Assembly (NCBI GenBank): GCA_946478665.1
Contig: CAMLCZ010000002.1
Coordinates: 231,674-295,673 of the forward strand
DNA from: an uncultured Bartonella sp.
GTDB lineage: Bacteria > Pseudomonadota > Alphaproteobacteria > Rhizobiales > Rhizobiaceae
Direction of reading: 5' to 3'
Length of the DNA stretch: 64,000 bases
The notes beneath the pieces are model-generated. The model saw only the letters and a list, made by a program, of their open reading frames with translations, did no database searches and was not told the DNA's origin. This document shows, in pieces, positions 27,598 to 38,637 of the stretch (the stretch's first letter is position 1; each line of letters begins with the position of its first letter). A program made the position numbers and the translations under genes.

Positions 27598-29553
27598 TCA
27601 TTTATTACTATTCGGCTCATTCTGATTCGATTCGTTGTCTTCCCAGCGGCCGAATCCTTCAATCAAAGCCTCAACGGCCTCTGTCCGTTCAAGCTCCGTT
27701 TTGACATCACGCAATAAAGTAAAAATCTCGCTATCTGGTTTTTCCAGAAGCTGAGCTTCTATATCGCGTAACCGTTTATGTAGGTTATGTGCGCGAAGAT
27801 GCAAGTATACAGCTTGTTTTAATGCTTCACGGGCATCTTCAATCGGTGCTTCGGCAAACGCGCTGCGCATTCCGGTTTTCAGCAAAAGCTCACGAATTTG
27901 CTTAAGAATCTCCCCCTGCCCTTTGCTGCCTAACAATTGCATCATTGCCTCAGCATCATTAGGCTGCCATTCTCCCATGATCTCGAGCATTGCGCGATGT
28001 AAGCCGATAAGGGATACATTTTCCAGCTCAAGTTTTGCCAGAGTTTCGAAATCTTCGTACCATAGCTCGGGATGGCACGCCAAAGTCATCAATATTGCAG
28101 CTTCCCGCAGCGGAATAAAATTTGCGGTATGACGCACAAGGTTTGAATTGGCCAGACTGCTGCTTGGCCCACCGCCATAGTCATTGCCCCGCTTATTGCC
28201 TGCACGATACTTACCAGAAAAGTTATTCTTACCAGAAAAATTGTTATTAAAGGTCGGACGAAAGAAATTACGTAATCTTTCCCGCATATCTTGCAGATAA
28301 TAATGGCGCAGACTTTCATCTTTTATCGTAAAGATGGATTGTTTTAAGTCCCGTTCAAGACCTGCACGCTCTTCGGGCGTGGAAAATGTCCGTCCATTTG
28401 TATTTCTGAGCCATAGAAGCTCTGCTAACGGAATAGTTTTTGCAAGTTCTGCCTGAACGGCTTCAGAGCCACCACTTTTTACAATATCATCGGGATCTTT
28501 TCCATCTGGCAACAGAACAAAGCTTGCAGAAACCCCTGCCCTTAATAAAGGCAAAATGCGTTCTGCCGCGCGAAATGCAGCATGAACGCCTGCATCATCG
28601 CCATCAAAACAAAAGACCGGATCCGGTCCCATGCGCCATAACAAACTGATTTGATCTTCGGTTAAGGCTGTGCCAAGCGGCGCCACAGCCGTCTCAACAC
28701 CTGCTTTTGCCAGAGCTATCACGTCCATATAGCCCTCAACAATATATATTGGCCGCGCTGGATTACCTTGCGAAGGTTGACTGGCTGCGCGTGCGCGGCG
28801 CGCATTATAAAGCATCTTGCCTTTGTGAAATAAAATGGTCTCGGGGCTGTTCAAATATTTTGCCCGCACATTTTTTTCCAAAGCCCGTCCACCAAAGGCA
28901 ACTATTCTACCGCGCAAATCCTCAATCGGAAACATGATGCGATTTCTGAAACGGTCATAGGGCGTGGGCATATCTTCATTCGAGACAACCAATCCACATT
29001 CTTCCATCTGTTGAACAGAAATATCCCGCGCGATCAGCGCGTCCTTTAAGGCAGTGCGCTGGTCTGGCGCATAACCAATGCCAAAACGCTTGCCAAGCGC
29101 CTGTGTCATTTGCCTTTGGTTAAGATAGCTACGCGCAAAACTACCTTCATCCCTCTGTAATGATTTGGCAAAAAAATCCGCGGCCATTGCCATAACGCTA
29201 TAGAGATCGGCTTTTACTTTTTCCCGTTTTTCGCTTTCTACATCGCGTGCCGGCATTCTAACGCCAGCCTGACTGGCAAGACGTTCAACCGTTTCAGGAA
29301 AAGGAATACCATCCAACTCACAAATGAACGTAAAAATATCGCCACTAACACCGCAACCGAAACAGTGGTACCGCCCTTTTCTATCCTCACAATGAAAACT
29401 GGGGGTTTTCTCGCCATGAAAAGGACAACACCCCCAAAAATCACCTCTTGATGGGTTACTTTTTTTAGGGTCAAAAGTCATCCTCTGCCCGATAACCGTG
29501 GAAATGGGTAACCGTGCACGAATCTCGTCAAGTAAATCGGGCGAAAATCGCAT
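27598..29553 (-). CDS. dnaG: DNA primase DnaG
   Basis: This 651-residue primase has an N-terminal CHC2-type zinc finger (CPFHGEKTPSFHCEDRKGR, then YHCFGCGVSGD), a primase core (FGIGYAPDQ, then YDRFRNRIMFPIEDLRGRIVAFGGRAL) and a TOPRIM domain with IYIVEGYMDVIALAKAG and the metal-binding FCFDGDDAG. A Gly/Asn-rich linker (NNNFSGKNNFSGKYRAGN) precedes the C-terminal helicase-binding domain. It makes RNA primers at the replication fork and interacts with DnaB. It is upstream of rpoD on the same strand. Confidence 0.97.
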   Translation of the reverse strand: MRFSPDLLDEIRARLPISTVIGQRMTFDPKKSNPSRGDFWGCCPFHGEKTPSFHCEDRKGRYHCFGCGVSGDIFTFICELDGIPFPETVERLASQAGVRMPARDVESEKREKVKADLYSVMAMAADFFAKSLQRDEGSFARSYLNQRQMTQALGKRFGIGYAPDQRTALKDALIARDISVQQMEECGLVVSNEDMPTPYDRFRNRIMFPIEDLRGRIVAFGGRALEKNVRAKYLNSPETILFHKGKMLYNARRARAASQPSQGNPARPIYIVEGYMDVIALAKAGVETAVAPLGTALTEDQISLLWRMGPDPVFCFDGDDAGVHAAFRAAERILPLLRAGVSASFVLLPDGKDPDDIVKSGGSEAVQAELAKTIPLAELLWLRNTNGRTFSTPEERAGLERDLKQSIFTIKDESLRHYYLQDMRERLRNFFRPTFNNNFSGKNNFSGKYRAGNKRGNDYGGGPSSSLANSNLVRHTANFIPLREAAILMTLACHPELWYEDFETLAKLELENVSLIGLHRAMLEIMGEWQPNDAEAMMQLLGSKGQGEILKQIRELLLKTGMRSAFAEAPIEDAREALKQAVYLHLRAHNLHKRLRDIEAQLLEKPDSEIFTLLRDVKTELERTEAVEALIEGFGRWEDNESNQNEPNSNK

Positions 29554-29893
29554 CAGCTCTCGCTATGACTGTTAAAATTCCAACCGTATTTAACCATTCT
29601 TGTTTATGATTCCAACAATTGTCTATAAACGCAGTTAACCTTTTGCTTTCTGCCACCCCATTAATCTGCCACCCCATTAATATGCGGCAGTCTCCGCTAT
29701 ATGCCCCATGACAGCGCATAAAATATAAAGCTAACCTTTCAAATACGGTAAAGCTTGATAGAGCAATTAGAGCCGCCAGCAGACAAATGTGCCCACTTGA
29801 TATCCACCTTATCCGCACTAAATTTAATCTCTGATCGAAACACTCGCAATTATCCAATTGTGAACAGAACCAAATATGCGCAAAGGAGATCTC
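29554..29893. other. Divergent spacer between dnaG and a small membrane protein gene
   Basis: This 340-base region must hold promoters for dnaG (left) and the GlsB-like gene (right). Besides the 16-bp duplication at 29649-29680 I see no gene or RNA. Confidence 0.5.
29649..29680. repeat. 16-bp perfect tandem duplication
   Basis: The 16-base word TCTGCCACCCCATTAA occurs twice with no spacer in the dnaG upstream region. It looks like a recent replication-slippage product. Confidence 0.9.
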
Positions 29894-30145
29894 ATGGAAG
29901 ATGCAAGCGTTGGTTGGATAGCTGCCATTATTATTGGTGGCTTGGCTGGTTGGGCCGCTAAAACTTTTATGAAAAGCAATACGGGTCTAATTTTAAATAT
30001 TATCCTCGGCATTGTAGGGGCATCATTTGCAAGCTTCCTCTTGGGACTTTTCGGGGTAAGCTTTGCTGGTGCATTTGGATATCTAATTTCCGGTTTTATC
30101 GGCGCATGTATCTTAATATGGCTTGGCCGCCTTATTCGTGGTTGA
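29894..30145 (+). CDS. GlsB/YeaQ/YmgE family small membrane protein
   Basis: This 83-residue inner-membrane protein has three predicted helices: SVGWIAAIIIGGLAGWAAK, GLILNIILGIVGASFASFLL and FGYLISGFIGACILIWLGRLI. The glycine-rich pattern is that of the transglycosylase-associated/GlsB family, linked to general and envelope stress in several bacteria. The frame opens at 29876, but GGAG six bases before the ATG at 29894 fixes the start. A terminator follows. Confidence 0.88.
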   Translation: MEDASVGWIAAIIIGGLAGWAAKTFMKSNTGLILNIILGIVGASFASFLLGLFGVSFAGAFGYLISGFIGACILIWLGRLIRG

Positions 30146-30184
30146 CCCACGTAAACAATAGAAATCCCAAAAGGTTATAAAAAT

Positions 30185-30207
30185 AAAGGCACCCGCAAGG
30201 TGCCTTT
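30185..30207. terminator. Bidirectional intrinsic terminator
   Basis: A perfect 9-bp stem (AAAGGCACC / GGTGCCTTT) with a 5-base loop is flanked by A-rich DNA on the left and T-rich DNA on the right. It sits between two convergent genes and could stop transcription in both directions. Confidence 0.88.
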
Positions 30208-30236
30208 TGTTATTAGTCATTTTTTCAAATGATCTT

Positions 30237-30689
30237 CTATTTCAATTTCTCACGCACAATTGCGCCTACTTTTGAAAAATCAATCTGCCCGTTATAACGT
30301 TCTTTAAGCCAGGCCATAACTTTGCCCATATCACGCAGACTTTCGGCTTGCGTGGCTTCAACAGCATCAGCAATGGCTTTTTCCACTTCCGCATCGTCAA
30401 GTTGACGCGGCAAAAATTCACGAATGATTTCTATTTCAGCGCGTTCAGCCGCAGACAATTCCGGCCGCCCACCTTCATCATACATTTTTGCCGATTCTTC
30501 ACGCTGTTTTATCATACGGGCGAGGATAGATTGCAGCTCTCCATCATCAACAGCCGCTTTACCTTCACCTCTATTGGCAATATCACGATCCTTGACGGCT
30601 GCATTGATAAGGCGAAGCGTTGAAAGACGCGCTTTATCCTGTTCCTTCATAGCTGTTTTCAATGCATTGTTTATATCATCACGCAACAT
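30237..30689 (-). CDS. GatB/YqeY domain protein
   Basis: This 150-residue protein matches the stand-alone YqeY group. It starts MLRDDINNALKTAMKEQDKARLSTLRLINAAVKDRDI and continues with PELSAAERAEIEIIREFLPRQL and DMGKVMAWLKERYNGQIDFSKVGAIVREKL. The domain resembles the tail of the GatB amidotransferase subunit, which contacts tRNA; the role of the free protein is unclear. The frame is open to 30755, but family length and the ATG at 30689 preceded by AAGGAG support this start. It is divergent from carA. Confidence 0.9.
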   Translation of the reverse strand: MLRDDINNALKTAMKEQDKARLSTLRLINAAVKDRDIANRGEGKAAVDDGELQSILARMIKQREESAKMYDEGGRPELSAAERAEIEIIREFLPRQLDDAEVEKAIADAVEATQAESLRDMGKVMAWLKERYNGQIDFSKVGAIVREKLK

Positions 30690-30949
30690 GATATCTTCTG
30701 CTCCTTGTTGTAATACGCCCTCATGTACAAAATAGATATCAATTCTGCAATGCAATTTGCCAAAAATTATCGGTAAAAGCCATGGAAAAGCAGTATCTAC
30801 CCTTTACCTTATGGCTTAAAGCTCCTATATCACAAACCTTAGCCGTATATTGGAAACACAATTGCTGAGCAGATGACTGTTATCTGCTGCTTTTGCTTGA
30901 GATCAATAAGCACGCATTGTTAAATCGAGATTTTAATTGAGAGCAAGCC

Positions 30950-32146
30950 ATGACTGATACCGCAAAAACGACTTCACCTTGGGGAACAACAAAACCCACC
31001 GCGCTCTTAGTATTAGCAGACGGCACTGTAATTGAGGGCAAAGGTTTAGGAGCAACAGGTGCTGTAGAAGCGGAAGTATGCTTCAACACTGCTTTGACAG
31101 GCTATGAAGAAATTCTTACCGATCCGTCCTATACTGGACAAATTGTTACATTCACTTTTCCTCACATTGGAAATGTCGGCACAAATAACGAAGATATTGA
31201 GGATTTAAATCCTGCTCAACGCCATGGGGCTGTTGGTGCTGTTTTTAAAGCCGACATCACCCACCCATCAAACTACCGCGCTTCTGAAGGTTTGGATCAA
31301 TGGTTAAAAGCACGCGGTATTATTGCTTTATCTGGCATTGATACACGCGCACTAACCGCACTTATCCGTGAAAAGGGCTTGGCAAATGCTGTTATTGCCC
31401 ATGATAAAAATGGTCAGTTCGATATTGAAGCACTTAAAGAACGCGCACGGAAGTGGAGCGGTTTGGTTGGTCTTGATCTTGCCAAAGATGTCACATCCGG
31501 ACAATCATCCGAATGGAAACAAACACCATGGGTATGGAATGAGGGTTATGGTGAAGAAGCCAAACAGGATATCCATATTGTAGCAATTGATTATGGTGTA
31601 AAACGCAATATCTTGCGCTTGCTTGCTGGCCTTAACGCCCGTGTGACAATTGTACCAGCAAAAACAAGTGCTGAAGATATTTTGGCACTCAATCCGGATG
31701 GGGTTTTTCTGTCAAACGGTCCAGGCGACCCTGCCGCAACAGCGGAATATGCCGTTCCCACTATCCGCAAATTGGTTGAAACCGGCATACCATTATTTGG
31801 TATTTGTCTCGGCCACCAAATGCTGGCATTGGCTATGGGTGCAAAGACAGTTAAAATGCACCAAGGTCACCATGGCGCCAACCACCCAGTAAAAGACAAA
31901 GAAACTGGCAAGGTAGAAATTGTTTCGATGAACCATGGTTTTGCTGTTGATACCGATAGCTTGCCAAATGGGGTGGAAGAAACCCATATCTCGCTGTTTG
32001 ATGGTTCCAATTGTGGCATTAAAGTATCTGGAAAGCCGGTATTTTCAGTGCAACACCATCCTGAAGCTTCCCCAGGTCCACAAGATAGCCATTATCTTTT
32101 TCAGCGCTTTGCCGAGCTTATACGCAAGCACAAACAGGCTGCATAA
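30950..32146 (+). CDS. carA: Carbamoyl-phosphate synthase small subunit CarA
   Basis: This 398-residue glutaminase subunit has an N-terminal domain (PTALLVLADGTVIEGKGLGA ... NTALTGYEEILTDPSYTGQIVTFTFPHIGN) and a C-terminal class I glutamine amidotransferase domain. The latter shows LFGICLGHQMLALAMG with the nucleophile Cys, and QHHPEASPGPQD with His and Glu of the triad. It supplies ammonia to CarB for carbamoyl phosphate, used in arginine and pyrimidine synthesis. carB lies about 3 kb downstream, separated by two minus-strand genes. A strong terminator follows. Confidence 0.98.
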   Translation: MTDTAKTTSPWGTTKPTALLVLADGTVIEGKGLGATGAVEAEVCFNTALTGYEEILTDPSYTGQIVTFTFPHIGNVGTNNEDIEDLNPAQRHGAVGAVFKADITHPSNYRASEGLDQWLKARGIIALSGIDTRALTALIREKGLANAVIAHDKNGQFDIEALKERARKWSGLVGLDLAKDVTSGQSSEWKQTPWVWNEGYGEEAKQDIHIVAIDYGVKRNILRLLAGLNARVTIVPAKTSAEDILALNPDGVFLSNGPGDPAATAEYAVPTIRKLVETGIPLFGICLGHQMLALAMGAKTVKMHQGHHGANHPVKDKETGKVEIVSMNHGFAVDTDSLPNGVEETHISLFDGSNCGIKVSGKPVFSVQHHPEASPGPQDSHYLFQRFAELIRKHKQAA

Positions 32147-32193
32147 AATATCAAATAGGTCGTATAAATTATAAAGCCGCATAACCTTATCAT

Positions 32194-32217
32194 AAAACCC
32201 GCCCTATGGCGGGTTTT
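32194..32217 (+). terminator. Intrinsic terminator of carA
   Basis: A perfect 10-bp stem (AAAACCCGCC / GGCGGGTTTT) with a CTAT loop is followed by further T residues, 48 bases after carA. Confidence 0.92.
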
Positions 32218-32229
32218 TTAGCAATCTAC

Positions 32230-32345
32230 TAGCGCAATTTATGTGGCTGCAATTTAGGCGACTGTAATTTATGTTTTCTACGCTGCGCAAATTTATGCGA
32301 CTGCAATTCATATTGCATACGCCGTCGCAAATTTATGCGACACCA
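32230..32345. repeat. Degenerate GCGCAAATTTATGCGAC-type repeats
   Basis: Several imperfect copies of a GC[GA]CAA-TTTATG-GCGACTGCAATT-like word lie in this 115-base stretch. One contains a perfect 6-bp stem, GTCGCA-AATTTA-TGCGAC (32324-32341). They lie between carA and the convergent MFS gene. They are too degenerate to be called a defined repeat family. Confidence 0.5.
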
Positions 32346-32375
32346 CCGCAGATTTATAGTTGTAAAACAAATTGA

Positions 32376-33653
32376 CTATATATCTTCTGCCGTATCCAAC
32401 AATGTTTTACAGTTTGGTTTTTTATCCTCACGCACACAAAATGCGAAAACCAGTGTTGCTGCCAATAGAACAAAAAATGCTGCGGCATAGGGCGCCCCCA
32501 AAAACTTAAACGGCGCATTATCACTGGTAAAATAACTGAAGAATGACGTATAAAATACTGGACCAATCATGGACGTAATCGAGGTCAGCGAGGTTAAAGC
32601 GCCTTGTAACTCACCTTGAGCATTAGCTGGAACCTGCGCGGAAGCAATTGAGCGCATCGGCACATGGGCGATATATTCTGGCATGGTAAAAGCAAAAACA
32701 GCGTAAATCATCCACCCCTCGATAGCAAAAGTATAGCCAACCATACCAACCAGCGCAAAGCACAACCCCACCATCGAAATGCGCCAATTGCTCCATCGCT
32801 TGGCAATATAGGGTAACAGGATACCCATGACCAAACTTTGCCCTACACCAAAGACAGCATAGGCGAAGCCGATTGAAAACTCACTCCAATTATACCGTTC
32901 TTTAGCGACAAAAGCCAATGTCGATGGCCAAACGGCTTCTGCCAGCCAATAAAGAAAAAAGGCCAATGAAACCCATAATACTGTTGGATAATGGCGAAGT
33001 TGCATAACTGCGCCCAATGGATTTGCTCTTTTTATATCAAAACGACGACGCAAGGACGGTTCAAGTGTTTCAGGCAACATGAACATGGCGAACAAAAAAT
33101 TGATAAAAGATAATCCAGCCGAAAAATAGAATGGCAAGCGTGGTCCCCATTCTCCCAATATTCCGCCGATAAGTGGGCCGAGCAGAAATCCCACACCAAA
33201 TGCTATTCCGATTAAGCCGAAATTACGTGTCCGTGTTTTATCATCGGAAATATCGGCAAGATAAGCAGAACAAGTTGAGAAGCTTGCACCACTAATGCCG
33301 GCAAGAATGCGGCCGATAAACAACATGGAATAGCTCCACGCCACGGCACAAATCAAATTATCCAGCGCAAAAGTAATGATGGATAATAGGAGAATGGGTC
33401 TGCGCCCGAACCGATCGGACAAATTGCCAATAAAAGGGGCAAATAGAAATTGCATCGTGGAATAAACCATGAGCAAGATACCACCATCTACAGAAGCTTT
33501 ACTGATATCATCACCAGTTAATTGGCTAAGATATTCCGGCATAACCGGTACAATTATGGCAATTCCGATAATATCCAACAACAAGGTTATAAAAACAAGA
33601 ACCAGTCCTTTACGGACAAATTTTGTATCCAAGGCGGGTGCCATTATCTTCAT
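32376..33653 (-). CDS. TCR/Tet-type MFS efflux transporter
   Basis: This 425-residue major facilitator has about 12 hydrophobic segments. It shows the first helix VLVFITLLLDIIGIAIIVPVMPEYL typical of TetA-like drug/H+ antiporters, motif A GNLSDRFGRRPILLLS in the loop between helices 2 and 3, and GISGASFSTCSAYLADISDDKTRTRNFGLIGIAFGVGFLLGPLIGG (helices 4-5). It would export small molecules at the inner membrane. It resembles the chromosomal Tet-like transporters of Hyphomicrobiales, and resistance to tetracycline should not be assumed. The ATG nine bases downstream (33644) is an alternative start. Confidence 0.9.
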   Translation of the reverse strand: MKIMAPALDTKFVRKGLVLVFITLLLDIIGIAIIVPVMPEYLSQLTGDDISKASVDGGILLMVYSTMQFLFAPFIGNLSDRFGRRPILLLSIITFALDNLICAVAWSYSMLFIGRILAGISGASFSTCSAYLADISDDKTRTRNFGLIGIAFGVGFLLGPLIGGILGEWGPRLPFYFSAGLSFINFLFAMFMLPETLEPSLRRRFDIKRANPLGAVMQLRHYPTVLWVSLAFFLYWLAEAVWPSTLAFVAKERYNWSEFSIGFAYAVFGVGQSLVMGILLPYIAKRWSNWRISMVGLCFALVGMVGYTFAIEGWMIYAVFAFTMPEYIAHVPMRSIASAQVPANAQGELQGALTSLTSITSMIGPVFYTSFFSYFTSDNAPFKFLGAPYAAAFFVLLAATLVFAFCVREDKKPNCKTLLDTAEDI

Positions 33654-33975
33654 CCAATTTATAAAATGAGCCTAGGCTATATTGCCATCTCAGCATCAAT
33701 GAAAGTGTAAAACCACAAGCGATATGAAATAGCGGTACTATACGGGCAAAAAGATCTCGTCCATAAATTGGAAACCACATTCAACAGCTTAAATAGGCTT
33801 GGAAACTCTAGCCAATGTAAAAATATGCGCGTATTGTCATAATAAACGTAGATGGCAATAAATACGCCGATTCTAATTTACGACATTAAACTAACTTACA
33901 ACATTAAAATTGTGTCAGCCAATTAGATACGCATCATGCGTTTTACCGTGAAATGACCGGAAAATAATCCAAGCA
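33654..33975. other. Intergenic spacer, no gene seen
   Basis: This is a 322-base region between two minus-strand genes. No coding frame, repeat or hairpin stands out. Confidence 0.5.
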
Positions 33976-34875
33976 TTATAAGGTACTGCATACCTCCATT
34001 TGTCCAGATCGGTAGCCCTGCTTAAAGGCATTGACACGTTGCGCCGATGTTCCATGCGTAAAACTATCAGGAACAACATAGCCTTGGGTTTGTCTTTGTA
34101 ATGTATCGTCACCGATTTTTGCAGCTGCATTAAGGGCAGAATCGATATCACCTTTATCCAATAAGCCTTTTTGCTCGGTGGAATGCGCCCAGATGCCAGC
34201 ATAACAATCTGCTTGCAACTCTGTCTTAACAGATAACGCATTGGACGCTGACATGTTAAGATGCGCGCGTTGCCGGTCTGCCGCGGCAAGTGTGCCAGTC
34301 AAATTCTGAATATGATGACCTACTTCATGAGCAATAACATAAGCCTGAGCAAATTCTCCAGGTGCTTTAAACTGGTTACTAAGTTGGTCGAAAAAACGAT
34401 CATCAAGATATAATTTTTCATCTGCAGGACAATAAAAGGGCCCTACTGCGGCCGATGCAAGACCACAAGCAGAACGTGTCGTGCCCGAATAACGCACCAA
34501 TATTGGTGGTTTATATTTTGCATTATGTTGCGCGAATATTTCGCCCCAAGTATCTTCTGTTTCAGCCAATATAGTTGCAATAAAGCGGCTACGCCGATCA
34601 TTCGTATCCAACGGTTGGTGCTGCGTTGCCGTGTTGGGAGTGGCATTATCCCGAACCAATGCCCCATCACCAAACAAAAATCGAGACGGATTAAATCCAA
34701 AAAAGTTCAACCCGATAAAGATAATAACCAGAATAGCGATACCCTTTATCCCACCGCGCGATAAAAGGCTAAGACCAATGCCGCTAAAACCTGTATGAAA
34801 AACGGGATCTGATGATCCCTGCTGTCCACGTTCGTCTTCTATATTGTCACTCTGTCGACGACCTTCCCAGCGCAT
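33976..34875 (-). CDS. Neutral zinc metallopeptidase (YpfJ family)
   Basis: This 299-residue protein has one N-terminal membrane helix (about residues 40-60, GIKGIAILVIIFIGLNFFGF) and a C-terminal zincin domain with HEVGHHIQNLTG, giving the two zinc histidines and the catalytic Glu. ACGLASAAVGPFYCPADEKLYLDDRFF and LQADCYAGIWAHSTEQ are typical of PF04228. The active domain probably faces the periplasm. Substrates are unknown for this family. It is divergent from carB. Confidence 0.9.
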   Translation of the reverse strand: MRWEGRRQSDNIEDERGQQGSSDPVFHTGFSGIGLSLLSRGGIKGIAILVIIFIGLNFFGFNPSRFLFGDGALVRDNATPNTATQHQPLDTNDRRSRFIATILAETEDTWGEIFAQHNAKYKPPILVRYSGTTRSACGLASAAVGPFYCPADEKLYLDDRFFDQLSNQFKAPGEFAQAYVIAHEVGHHIQNLTGTLAAADRQRAHLNMSASNALSVKTELQADCYAGIWAHSTEQKGLLDKGDIDSALNAAAKIGDDTLQRQTQGYVVPDSFTHGTSAQRVNAFKQGYRSGQMEVCSTL

Positions 34876-35097
34876 GGATTTTGTCCTCTTAACTGAAACC
34901 TGCTGTTAAGCATATAAAGACCAAAAGCCTTAAGAGAAGAGATTGAGCTGTGATTAAATATAAAAAATGACAGAAAAGATCATTTTTAGGGGTTACTTTC
35001 TCCGCGACTTTACCTATAAGGCAAGCTTAGCCTTGAAAATTGAAACGTTCAACCTGCCGGTTTTTATCCGCGCGGGTGTTTGCTATAGGAAAAAACC

Positions 35098-38000
35098 ATG
35101 CCAAAACGCACAGATATAAAATCCATCCTCATCATCGGTGCGGGTCCTATTGTTATCGGTCAGGCATGCGAATTTGACTATTCCGGTACACAGGCCTGTA
35201 AGGCACTGAAAGAAGAAGGATACCGGATTATTCTGGTCAATTCCAATCCGGCAACAATTATGACCGATCCGGATCTGGCCGACGCAACCTATATTGAACC
35301 GATAACCCCTGAGGTTGTGGCCAAAATCATTGCACGTGAGCGGCCAGATGCCCTATTGCCGACAATGGGTGGGCAAACAGCGCTTAATACCGCCCTTTCG
35401 CTTAAAAGAATGGGTGTGCTTGAACGATACAATGTTGAAATGATTGGTGCGGACGCTACAGCAATTGATAAAGCCGAAGACCGCGCATTGTTCCGTGAAG
35501 CGATGGCTAAAATTGGCCTTGAAACACCAAAGTCGATGCTGGCGAATGCAACGGAAATAAAAGACGAAGATCGCAAACGCCATGACGCCATGTGTGAAAA
35601 ACTCAAGGCAGAGCTTTCTGGCGAGGCACTGGATAAAGCCTTAGAAAAACTGGAAGAAGAATGGCATCTTGGTGCTGGTGACCGCAAGCAACGTTACATC
35701 GCCCATGCAACTGGCAAGGCTGGTCAAGCCTTGGATTTTGTTGGCTTACCAGCAATCATCCGTCCTTCCTTTACCTTAGGCGGCACAGGCGGTGGTATTG
35801 CCTATAACCGGTCTGAATTCTATGAAATTATCGAACGTGGCCTTGAGGCTTCTCCAACCACCGAAGTACTAATAGAAGAAAGTGTTTTAGGCTGGAAAGA
35901 ATTTGAAATGGAAGTTGTCCGCGATAAGAAGGACAACTGCATTATTATTTGTTCGATTGAAAATCTTGATCCGATGGGCGTTCATACCGGTGACTCGATT
36001 ACAGTGGCACCAGCACTGACACTTACGGATAAAGAATATCAGATTATGCGTAATGCCTCTATTGCCGTGTTACGTGAGATTGGCGTTGAAACAGGCGGTT
36101 CCAATGTGCAATTTGCGGTTAATCCGGAAAATGGCCGCTTAATTGTTATCGAGATGAACCCGAGAGTTTCGCGTTCATCGGCTCTAGCTTCCAAAGCAAC
36201 TGGTTTTCCTATTGCCAAGGTCGCAGCCAAATTGGCGGTCGGCTATACTTTGGATGAATTGGAAAACGACATTACCGGTGGTGCTACACCCGCTTCTTTC
36301 GAGCCATCAATCGACTATATTGTAACCAAGATTCCGCGCTTTGCGTTTGAAAAGTTTCCTGGTGCTTCACATACCTTAACAACGGCAATGAAATCTGTCG
36401 GTGAAGTTATGGCAATCGGCCGTACTTTCCAGGAATCCTTGCAAAAGGCATTGCGTGGTTTGGAAACTGGGCTGACAGGTCTTGATGAAATTACAATTCC
36501 TGAGCACGCAGAAGGTGATGAGAAAAACGCTATCCGTGCTGCTATCGGCACACCAACGCCTGATCGCTTGCGGTACGTTGCGCAGGCTATGCGTATGGGC
36601 ATGCCTTTGAATGAAATTCATCAGATCAGCAAAATTGATCCATGGTTTCTGGAGCAGATCGCATCAATCATTGATATGGAGCATCGGATCCGCGAACATG
36701 GCTTACCAAAGGATGCCGAAAACTTCCGTATGCTCAAAGCTATGGGATTTTCTGATGCTCGCCTTGGCAGCTTGACTGGGCTTGAAACAGATGATGTTAC
36801 CCAAATCCGTCATGATCTTGGCGTAAAACCTGTGTTCAAACGCGTTGATACATGTGCCGCAGAATTCGCCTCACCAACAGCCTACATGTATTCTACCTAT
36901 GAAGTACCGTTTGCAGGTGAGCTGCGCTCGGAAGCCCATGTTTCGGATCGTAAGAAAGTTGTCATTTTGGGCGGCGGTCCAAACCGTATCGGCCAAGGTA
37001 TTGAATTTGACTATTGTTGTTGTCATGCTGCCTTCGCACTGCACGATGCAGGATATGAAGCCATCATGGTCAATTGTAATCCAGAAACGGTTTCGACAGA
37101 CTATGATACGTCTGACAGATTGTATTTTGAGCCGCTAACTGCTGAAGATGTTTTATCAATATTGGAAGCAGAAAAAGAAAATGGCGAGCTTGTTGGCGTT
37201 ATTGTCCAATTCGGTGGTCAAACACCATTGAAACTGGCTTCATCACTGGAAAAATCTGGTATTCCAATTCTTGGTACCTCACCTGATGCTATTGACCTTG
37301 CGGAAGACCGCGACCGTTTCCAGAAGTTACTGATTAAACTTGATTTGACCCAGCCTAAAAACGGTATTGCCTATTCGGTTGAACAGGCACGTCTTGTCGC
37401 CAAGGATTTAGGGTTCCCTCTTGTTGTGCGCCCTTCTTATGTTTTGGGTGGTAGAGCCATGCAAATCATTCATGATGAGCGCGGTCTACAATCCTATCTT
37501 CTGGATACTGTTCCTGAACTGGTTCCAGAAGAGATCAAGGCACATTATCCAAACGATAAAACTGGCCAAATCAATACATTGCTTGGTAAAAATCCACTTC
37601 TGTTTGACACATATCTTACCAATGCAATTGAGGTTGATGTCGATTGTCTATGTGACGGTGAAGATACATTTGTTGCTGGTATTATGGAACATATCGAGGA
37701 AGCTGGTATCCACTCTGGTGACTCTGCCTGCTCTCTTCCTGTTCATACCCTATCGCCTGAAATCGTTGAGGAGCTAAAACGTCAAACAATCGAACTTGCA
37801 AAAGCATTACACGTCGGTGGTTTAATGAATGTTCAATATGCGGTAAAAGACGGCGTTATTTATGTGTTGGAAGTCAATCCACGCGCGTCTCGCACCGTGC
37901 CTTTTGTTGCAAAAACGGTTGGACGGCCTATTGCTAAGGTGGCAGCACGAATTATGTCTGGCGATAAATTATCTGCTGCACTTGATAGTTATGGTGGTTT

Positions 38001-38583
38001 GCCAAAAACACAGGCAAAACCGCATATTGCTGTCAAAGAAGCGGTATTCCCATTCGCCCGTTTCCAAGGTGTTGATACTTTGTTGGGGCCAGAAATGCGT
38101 TCCACAGGTGAAGTCATGGGGTTGGACTATGATTTTGCCTTGGCTTTTGCAAAAGCCCAGCTTGGAGCTGGAAACGACCTTCCGCACGAAGGAACACTGT
38201 TTGTTTCCGTTAAAGACGATGACAAAATTCGCGTGCTTGAACCGGTAAAGAGATTGGCTAAACTCGGCTTTAAAATACTCGCAACAACCGGAACACAGAA
38301 ATTTCTTGCCGAACATGGTATAAAAGCCGACAAGATCAATAAGGTTCTGGAAGGGCGTCCTCATATTGAAGATGCTATTCGTAACCGTCAGGTTCAAATT
38401 GTCTTCAATACAACAGATACTGCAAGTGCAATCTCGGATTCAAAATCACTGCGTCGGGCTGCATTGATGCAAAAAGTGCCTTATTACACCACAATGTCGG
38501 GTGCTGAATCTGTTGCAGAAGCTATTGAAGCATTAAGAGCCGGCACCATTCAGGTGCGCCCACTACAAGAATACACTGTTTAA
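35098..38583 (+). CDS. carB: Carbamoyl-phosphate synthase large subunit CarB
   Basis: This 1161-residue protein has the duplicated synthetase architecture. The first ATP-grasp half starts [35 protein letters not shown], with [10 protein letters not shown] and [20 protein letters not shown]. The second starts [29 protein letters not shown], with [12 protein letters not shown] and [22 protein letters not shown]-terminal allosteric domain follows ([33 protein letters not shown]). It uses ammonia from CarA, bicarbonate and two ATP. The protein is longer than the E. coli one because of an insert near residue 150-200, common in alphaproteobacteria. Confidence 0.98.
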   Translation: MPKRTDIKSILIIGAGPIVIGQACEFDYSGTQACKALKEEGYRIILVNSNPATIMTDPDLADATYIEPITPEVVAKIIARERPDALLPTMGGQTALNTALSLKRMGVLERYNVEMIGADATAIDKAEDRALFREAMAKIGLETPKSMLANATEIKDEDRKRHDAMCEKLKAELSGEALDKALEKLEEEWHLGAGDRKQRYIAHATGKAGQALDFVGLPAIIRPSFTLGGTGGGIAYNRSEFYEIIERGLEASPTTEVLIEESVLGWKEFEMEVVRDKKDNCIIICSIENLDPMGVHTGDSITVAPALTLTDKEYQIMRNASIAVLREIGVETGGSNVQFAVNPENGRLIVIEMNPRVSRSSALASKATGFPIAKVAAKLAVGYTLDELENDITGGATPASFEPSIDYIVTKIPRFAFEKFPGASHTLTTAMKSVGEVMAIGRTFQESLQKALRGLETGLTGLDEITIPEHAEGDEKNAIRAAIGTPTPDRLRYVAQAMRMGMPLNEIHQISKIDPWFLEQIASIIDMEHRIREHGLPKDAENFRMLKAMGFSDARLGSLTGLETDDVTQIRHDLGVKPVFKRVDTCAAEFASPTAYMYSTYEVPFAGELRSEAHVSDRKKVVILGGGPNRIGQGIEFDYCCCHAAFALHDAGYEAIMVNCNPETVSTDYDTSDRLYFEPLTAEDVLSILEAEKENGELVGVIVQFGGQTPLKLASSLEKSGIPILGTSPDAIDLAEDRDRFQKLLIKLDLTQPKNGIAYSVEQARLVAKDLGFPLVVRPSYVLGGRAMQIIHDERGLQSYLLDTVPELVPEEIKAHYPNDKTGQINTLLGKNPLLFDTYLTNAIEVDVDCLCDGEDTFVAGIMEHIEEAGIHSGDSACSLPVHTLSPEIVEELKRQTIELAKALHVGGLMNVQYAVKDGVIYVLEVNPRASRTVPFVAKTVGRPIAKVAARIMSGDKLSAALDSYGGLPKTQAKPHIAVKEAVFPFARFQGVDTLLGPEMRSTGEVMGLDYDFALAFAKAQLGAGNDLPHEGTLFVSVKDDDKIRVLEPVKRLAKLGFKILATTGTQKFLAEHGIKADKINKVLEGRPHIEDAIRNRQVQIVFNTTDTASAISDSKSLRRAALMQKVPYYTTMSGAESVAEAIEALRAGTIQVRPLQEYTV

Positions 38584-38605
38584 TATTAGCAGTTATATAC
38601 GATTG

Positions 38606-38637
38606 AAAGCTACGACATAAATTTATGCCGTAGCTTT
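38606..38637 (+). terminator. Intrinsic terminator of carB
   Basis: A 9-bp stem (AAAGCTACG / CGTAGCTTT) encloses a 14-base loop that can itself pair (ATAAATTTAT). A T-run follows directly, 23 bases after the carB stop. Confidence 0.88.

Noticed and set aside
32376..33653. Acquired tetracycline-resistance determinant
   Set aside because: The MFS protein is TetA-like in motif, but base composition and context are chromosomal and no TetR gene is adjacent.
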